In this document: positions 6,043-9,969 of the stretch, piece after piece
How positions within the stretch are numbered: position 1 is the stretch's first letter
Layout: every line of letters starts with the position of its first letter
From: Bacteroidota bacterium
Lineage (GTDB): Bacteria; Bacteroidota; Bacteroidia; Chitinophagales; Chitinophagaceae
NCBI GenBank assembly: GCA_023391315.1
Contig: JAEWBD010000059.1
Coordinates: 1 to 9,969, forward strand
Length of the DNA: 9,969 nt
Direction: 5' to 3'
Notes under the pieces: generated by a model
What the model was told of the DNA's origin: nothing
The model's database searches: none
What the model saw: only the letters and a program-made list of their open reading frames with translations
Made by a program: the position numbers and the translations under genes

Positions 6043-6240
6043 AAAGGTAAAAATCAAATACTTCAGACGTCTAACCTATTTGCCGCTCAACAAAAACGGT
6101 ATGCATTTTCTAATGATATTTTTTATTTTGGTACCGGCCCGTGAGCAACACAGAGCTACATCTCCTGCAGTCAATAACGTTTTTTATGCACGGTGTATTG
6201 AATTATGAGTGTATCAAATTCAAAAAATATAAAAGCTGGC

Positions 6241-6266
6241 TGTAACATTTTGAATACAGGTGCGTA
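6241..6266 (+). promoter_or_regulatory. ECF-sigma-like promoter upstream of the head-GIN gene
   Basis: TGTAAC (6241-6246) and CGTA (6263-6266) are separated by exactly 16 bases. An AAC-containing -35 and a CGT-containing -10 at this spacing are the shared core of many ECF (group 4) sigma-factor promoters, such as TGAAAC-N16-CGTA of Bacillus SigW. The predicted start is near 6273, about 40 bases before the ATG at 6314. No TTTG/TAnnTTTG housekeeping promoter stands out in the same stretch. The elements are visible; which sigma factor is used is inferred. Confidence 0.45.
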
Positions 6267-6313
6267 TAAGGATGGTTTACATTAAACGCATCAAACACAT
6301 TAAAAACCATACA

Positions 6314-7030
6314 ATGAAAAAATTATTTGCGCTTCTCTCCTTTTTATGCAGCGTTGTTTTATTAAACGCTCAATCTACGGTTATCCGGGATGCCAATGCA
6401 CAGGCCAGGAAAATAAGCAGCTTTCATGCAATAGAAGTTTCCAACGGCATTGATCTTATTATAAAACAAGGTAATGATGAAGCTGTGGCGGTAAGCGCAG
6501 CATCCTCCGAAATAAGAGACCATATAAAAACTGAGGTATCTAATGGAAAACTGAAGATTTATTTTGACAATAAAGGAATGGAAGGCTGGCATGTAAAAAA
6601 ACAATTAAAAGCCTATGTAAGCTTTAAAAACCTGGATGCCCTGGAAGTAAATTCAGGTGCAGATGTTACTACAGATGGAAATATTAATGTAAATACATTA
6701 AATATTAATTTATCATCCGGCGCCGATTTTAAAGGCAGTATTACCGGGGTAAAACTTTCAGTTGATCAAAGCAGCGGCAGCGATATGGATGTAAAAGGTA
6801 AAGTAAATGAAGTGAGCATAACCACTACCAGCGGCAGCGATTTTAATGGTTACGACCTTATATCAGAAACCTGTAAAGCTGATGCCAGCAGCGGCAGCGA
6901 CATTGAAATTACAGTGAATAAAACATTGAATGCTTCCGCCAGCAGTGGCGGTGGCATTAAGTATAAGGGCAATGCTGTAATAAGCAATGTATCAAACAGC
7001 AGCGGCGGAAAAATTAAAAAGCAGGGTTGA
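6314..7030 (+). CDS. Secreted head-GIN domain protein (DUF2807, putative auto-transporter adhesin)
   Basis: The 238-residue protein starts with a signal peptide (MKK, hydrophobic core 4-17, probable cleavage after A19 in LLNAQ). The remainder matches the head GIN/DUF2807 family: the opening FHAIEVSNGIDLIIKQG at 37-53, VSNGKLKIYF at 75-84, and a series of Ser-Gly-Ala/Ser-Asp turns at 113-117, 134-138, 153-157, 172-176 and 192-196, with reduced versions at 210-214 and 229-232. The spacing of about 19 residues suggests a right-handed beta-helix or stacked beta rungs, in the periplasm or at the cell surface. The family's biochemical role is unknown; adhesin is only a family label. The frame is open further upstream (GTG 6260, ATG 6272), but the ATG at 6314 gives a proper signal peptide and lies downstream of the likely promoter. 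One cysteine (C187) is present in the mature part. Confidence 0.85.
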   Translation: MKKLFALLSFLCSVVLLNAQSTVIRDANAQARKISSFHAIEVSNGIDLIIKQGNDEAVAVSAASSEIRDHIKTEVSNGKLKIYFDNKGMEGWHVKKQLKAYVSFKNLDALEVNSGADVTTDGNINVNTLNINLSSGADFKGSITGVKLSVDQSSGSDMDVKGKVNEVSITTTSGSDFNGYDLISETCKADASSGSDIEITVNKTLNASASSGGGIKYKGNAVISNVSNSSGGKIKKQG

Positions 7031-7051
7031 TAAAATAATCATCTGAAGTTT

Positions 7052-7095
7052 ATAATAAAAAACCCGGGAGTACGAACTCCCGGATTTTTTATTAT
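7052..7095. terminator. Bidirectional terminator between head-GIN and YtxH-family genes
   Basis: CCGGGAGT (7064-7071) pairs with ACTCCCGG (7076-7083) around a 4-base loop ACGA. The stem is flanked by complementary ATAATAAAAAA (7052-7062) and TTTTTTATTAT (7085-7095), so both strands have a GC-rich stem followed by a run of six T. It begins 21 bases after the head-GIN stop and ends 21 bases beyond the YtxH stop, so it closes both convergent transcripts. Confidence 0.92.
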
Positions 7096-7116
7096 CGAAC
7101 AAGCATAAGCCAAATG

Positions 7117-7338
7117 TTATTCATCATCACCCGTATCAAAAGCCAGGTCATTTAAATCTTCTTCGGCTTTATTTCTAAAATTGCGGATTTTATCTTTTAC
7201 GTTACCGGCCAGGTCAGTAGCTGAATCTGCAATGCGCTGACGAAGTTCGCTGCCGCTTGCAGGAGCAACCATTAAGCCAACTGCCACACCGGCTACAAAA
7301 CCAGATAAAGTTGCAATTAATAATTTTTGTGCACTCAT
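7117..7338 (-). CDS. YtxH-family small membrane protein
   Basis: This 73-residue protein has one glycine-rich hydrophobic segment at about 6-25 (LLIATLSGFVAGVAVGLMVA), followed directly by the YtxH hallmark APxSGxELRxxI (25-36), then a charged, probably helical tail (37-66) and an acidic end (DTGDDE). YtxH-domain proteins are small single-pass inner-membrane proteins, often linked to general stress, without a known biochemical activity. The ATG at 7338 puts the membrane segment at the N-terminus as usual. It lies 60 bases downstream of lptD on the same strand with no terminator between them, so readthrough from lptD is likely; no clear promoter of its own is seen. The tail could be cytosolic or periplasmic; orientation is not decided here. 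Confidence 0.85.
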   Translation of the reverse strand: MSAQKLLIATLSGFVAGVAVGLMVAPASGSELRQRIADSATDLAGNVKDKIRNFRNKAEEDLNDLAFDTGDDE

Positions 7339-7398
7339 AGAACATTTTTTTAATGATGATGTAATACGAGGTTTTGCCCAACAACCTTGCCAAAATAA

Positions 7399-9969
7399 TT
7401 ATTGCTGCATGAAGCGCTTGTTTATCCTGAGATCGCGCAGAATACCCGATTTAGGGTTAAGCGTAATGGTGAAAGATTTATACAGGCCAACGTTTATATC
7501 AATGGTCATTTGCCAGCAATGCATATCACGTGTGAGGAAGAAATTGGAGGCCTGTAGTTTGCGGGTAATAATATCAAAATAAAACCCTCCGCCCAACTGC
7601 CATTTAGGGGAAAGGCTTATGGTGCCATTTACATTTACGTTAGTAGAAAGATTATTCTTATAATGTATAAGGTCTGACTGCAGCATTCTCGTAAATCCGA
7701 GCGAATAAGATAATTGCAACGACCATGGTGTATTAAAATCTACAAATTCAGCGGGATTGCTTCGTATATAATCAAGCTGAGCCTGCTGTTCATCGGGTGT
7801 AAGGGTTTCATTGTAATCATCCAACCTTTCTTCATCCGTGCGGTCATCTTTTTTTGATTTACTTTTTAGTGATGTTGACAACGATAAATTACCCTGCTGA
7901 AACTGCCCTATCATCCCTTCTTTCCAAAGCAAATGATAGTGATTGGCCGTATCCTGCCTATATGGGTTAATGGTGGCGTTGGCCGTAATATTAATCTTAT
8001 TAAAAAGATTGGTACCGGCACTTATGCTTATTGGGCTTATGGGCGTTTCTTTATTCGCACTGTCGGGAATAAGGTTATAACCGCTGGTAATGCTCAGGTT
8101 ATCAAGTATGCGCACCTTTTTCACGCTGTCGGCAGAAGTGGAATCTGTATTTCGCTTTTTCATTTCAAGGAGGTTACTTATACCGAAGGTAATACCGCCA
8201 AAACGGCCTTCGCTAAAACCACCCAATACGTTGCCCTGCAGTTGGGAAATACGCCTGATTTGCCTTCCGGTATCAACCTGAACATTTTTATAGTACTGGC
8301 TTACAAGGTTGGGTTTATAACTTATACCGATGGAAGGATCGATCTCATGCCGCAGCTTTGAGTTCTTAAAATTATAGGTACCGAAAATGCGGGTGTTCAT
8401 GCTCATACCAAAACTCATCTCTCTTGCAGCATAAAATCCCCGGTTAATAGTGGTATCAACTTTTTTACTTTTATCGTTCCAGTTATAATCTATTTTTTGC
8501 GCATACCAGTTTTCCTGGTAGTTGATGGAAGGCGCCAATACAAGCGGTCCTAAAGCCGGTAATGTAAGCGTGATAGGTATGCGGTGGGTAACACCCCATT
8601 GCATGGTATCAAGTATTTTTCTAAAATTCATTGCTGAATCATAGAAAGAAATCACGTTGAGCAAATTACCGGAATAGCCAATACCGAGTTTCTGGTACCA
8701 TTTCAGAGAACCCACCTGGTCTTTCTTTTGAAAAGGATAAATAGTAGGCGTTGTGAAACTCACCGTTGGCAGGTTCATATTTATAAGACGGCTTACACTG
8801 TTTTGCGTTTCATTTAAAGAAACACTCAGGTTATTGCCAAGGCCCCAGGTTTTGCTGTAAGTTATGGATGAAGCAAGGTTATTATTAAAATTTTGCATGG
8901 CATTATTGGTCAGGTTTTGATTGTACTGCGTACTGCCTGCCTGCACACTGGCGCTAAAGGTTGTTCCCGGCCTTGCCTTGCTGTCGGACGAATGATTCCA
9001 CCTTATCTGGTAAGTATTGCTGGTGTAAAATTCTTCTTTGGATAAAGAATACAAATCGTTATTTAATCTTTTTGTATGTATAGCGCTGAGCGCAAATGTG
9101 CCGCGGTATTTATAGCGCTTGTAATAATTGGTAGTGGCATCGGCCTGCCATCCGCCATAAGAATATAAATTTCCCTGTATGCGCGAATCCCAGTTATCAT
9201 TAATTACTTTATAATAGCCCAGGCCTTCAAGCCCCAAACCAAATACATCGCTTGTGGTAAACTGTGGTGGCAGCAACCCGGAATGGCGGCCGCGCTGTAA
9301 TGGATAAATGCCAAAAGGTATGGCAATAGGCATAGGCACACCTTCAAATTCAGGAAAAGCCGGGCCTGATACCGCTATTTTATCATTAACGATTTTAATT
9401 TTCCTCGCCCGTATATCAAAGTGCGGCGTATCAAGGTTACAGGTTGTAAACCTTCCACGATAGGCGTATTCCACATCTTTTTCAACTTTCTTAACGCGCT
9501 GGGCGTTTACAAACATTTCGCCGGCCTTGTAATACGTATTTTTAGTAAGGCCTTTTTGTGTTTTCAGGTTAAAAAAAACGGTATCCATTATAGATGTCTG
9601 GTCGCCCTGCACAAAGGTGGGCAGGTTAAGAGCCCCTTTGGAAGTATCAGTGCCGCCATATGCTTTTATAAGGTTTTTATTCTGATCATATTCAATGGTA
9701 TTGGCGTCAAGCTTCATATCCGTATAAGTGGTATTGGCCTTTCCATACAGCAAAAACTGTTTGGTAGGTATGTGTAAAACAGCGCTGTCTTCTGCCGTAT
9801 AACTAATTGGTGCATCGAGTGAATCTTTGGAAAACAAGGTAGTATCAACCACAATCCTGCGGGCAGAATCGGAAAGCGAGTCTGTTTCAACAAAAGAAAT
9901 CGAATCAGAAATTACCGGCTTTTTTATAGCTTTCTTTGCAGGAAGTGTATCAACTGCGCCGGATATACC
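7399..9969 (-). CDS. lptD: LPS-assembly outer-membrane protein LptD, Bacteroidota type (N-terminus beyond window)
   Basis: LptD is the outer-membrane beta-barrel that, with LptE, inserts lipopolysaccharide into the outer leaflet. The frame is open to the window edge, so 856 C-terminal residues are seen and the signal peptide is missing. Numbering from the first visible residue: an acidic, low-complexity linker (about 1-60), an LptA/OstA-like jellyroll starting near 63 (LHIPTKQFLLYGKA, then LDANTIEYD), the family signature RFTTCNLDTPHFDIRA at 173-188, then VPMPIAIPFGIYPLQRGR at 211-228 and HSGLLPP leading into the barrel. The barrel has many alternating strands and ends in RDLRINKRFMQQ. A charged loop (about 699-741, KKDDRTDEERLDDYNE and following) precedes VDFNTPWSLQLSY. 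Only two cysteines are visible, C177 and C818. The family is clear. YtxH follows 60 bases downstream. Confidence 0.92.
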   Translation of the reverse strand, partial: GISGAVDTLPAKKAIKKPVISDSISFVETDSLSDSARRIVVDTTLFSKDSLDAPISYTAEDSAVLHIPTKQFLLYGKANTTYTDMKLDANTIEYDQNKNLIKAYGGTDTSKGALNLPTFVQGDQTSIMDTVFFNLKTQKGLTKNTYYKAGEMFVNAQRVKKVEKDVEYAYRGRFTTCNLDTPHFDIRARKIKIVNDKIAVSGPAFPEFEGVPMPIAIPFGIYPLQRGRHSGLLPPQFTTSDVFGLGLEGLGYYKVINDNWDSRIQGNLYSYGGWQADATTNYYKRYKYRGTFALSAIHTKRLNNDLYSLSKEEFYTSNTYQIRWNHSSDSKARPGTTFSASVQAGSTQYNQNLTNNAMQNFNNNLASSITYSKTWGLGNNLSVSLNETQNSVSRLINMNLPTVSFTTPTIYPFQKKDQVGSLKWYQKLGIGYSGNLLNVISFYDSAMNFRKILDTMQWGVTHRIPITLTLPALGPLVLAPSINYQENWYAQKIDYNWNDKSKKVDTTINRGFYAAREMSFGMSMNTRIFGTYNFKNSKLRHEIDPSIGISYKPNLVSQYYKNVQVDTGRQIRRISQLQGNVLGGFSEGRFGGITFGISNLLEMKKRNTDSTSADSVKKVRILDNLSITSGYNLIPDSANKETPISPISISAGTNLFNKINITANATINPYRQDTANHYHLLWKEGMIGQFQQGNLSLSTSLKSKSKKDDRTDEERLDDYNETLTPDEQQAQLDYIRSNPAEFVDFNTPWSLQLSYSLGFTRMLQSDLIHYKNNLSTNVNVNGTISLSPKWQLGGGFYFDIITRKLQASNFFLTRDMHCWQMTIDINVGLYKSFTITLNPKSGILRDLRINKRFMQQ

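Noticed and set aside
6065..6072. Perfect 8-base palindrome AGACGTCT as an operator for the divergent ABC/head-GIN genes
   Set aside because: An 8-base palindrome is expected by chance several times in 10 kb, and it lies about 170 bases from the head-GIN promoter candidate. Kept only as a possible relative of the 1971-2022 repeat.
6260..6313. N-terminal extension of the head-GIN protein from GTG 6260 or ATG 6272
   Set aside because: The extension is basic (KRIKHIKNH) and would bury a normal signal peptide that begins at the ATG at 6314. The likely ECF promoter also overlaps or abuts the earlier starts.
7933..8361. A 142-codon plus-strand frame inside lptD, with other long frames at 8090-8281 and 9421-9777
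   Set aside because: These are antisense to a continuous LptD reading frame with family motifs on both sides. They have no recognisable domains and no promoter or start context.
9850..9852. GTG as the start codon of lptD
   Set aside because: The frame stays open for another 39 codons to the window edge, and no signal peptide follows the GTG although LptD must be exported. The gene is partial, starting beyond 9969.
1..9969. CRISPR array, tRNA/rRNA genes, transposase or prophage genes
   Set aside because: No spaced direct repeats, cloverleaf-like sequences, rRNA signatures or mobile-element proteins were seen on either strand.

Overview
This window reads as a chromosomal segment of a Gram-negative Bacteroidota, most likely a Chitinophagaceae-type organism. 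The reasons are the low-to-moderate GC content, the Bacteroidota form of LptD, a secreted head-GIN (DUF2807) protein, a LuxC-like reductase beside a two-cluster ferredoxin, sparse Shine-Dalgarno signals, and several matches to the Bacteroidota -7 promoter element TAnnTTTG. The assignment comes from reading sequence features; no search was run. Almost everything is housekeeping or cell-envelope DNA. I see no insertion sequence, prophage, CRISPR array, tRNA or rRNA, and no gene-free stretch longer than 300 bases.

Layout. (1) 1-190: the last 40 codons of an ammonium transporter, closed by a strong intrinsic terminator. (2) 188-1941: a two-gene plus-strand unit, rsmA (16S rRNA dimethyltransferase) followed 16 bases later by a short NAD-dependent 2-hydroxyacid dehydrogenase. 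The rsmA -7 element lies so close to the ATG that the mRNA may be leaderless. (3) 1942-2044: a convergent gap with a long interrupted hairpin. (4) 2045-3580, minus strand: a LuxC-like acyl-CoA reductase followed by a secreted thioredoxin-fold protein, probably one operon. (5) 3581-3983: a compact divergent promoter region and, on the plus strand, a 2[4Fe-4S] ferredoxin with an enlarged linker. (6) 3984-4180: a convergent gap with three hairpins, the last a bidirectional terminator. (7) 4181-6025, minus: an ABC exporter half-transporter. (8) 6026-6313: a divergent gap of 288 bases with a -7-like box for the ABC gene and a good ECF-sigma-like promoter for the next gene; nothing else is recognisable in it. 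(9) 6314-7030: the secreted head-GIN protein, built on a repeat of about 19 residues. (10) 7052-7095: a bidirectional terminator. (11) 7117-9969, minus: lptD, whose 5' end lies beyond the window, followed by a small YtxH-family membrane protein.

How the genes fit together. Several products act in the envelope: LptD inserts LPS at the outer membrane, the ABC exporter could be an MsbA-like lipid or drug exporter, and the head-GIN and thioredoxin-fold proteins are exported. The ferredoxin and LuxC-like reductase share one short control region and form a plausible redox/acyl-aldehyde module of unknown physiological role. The most interesting points are that module, the ECF-type promoter on the head-GIN gene, the single possible disulfide pair in LptD, and the enlarged ferredoxin. 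None amounts to a clearly new multi-gene system.
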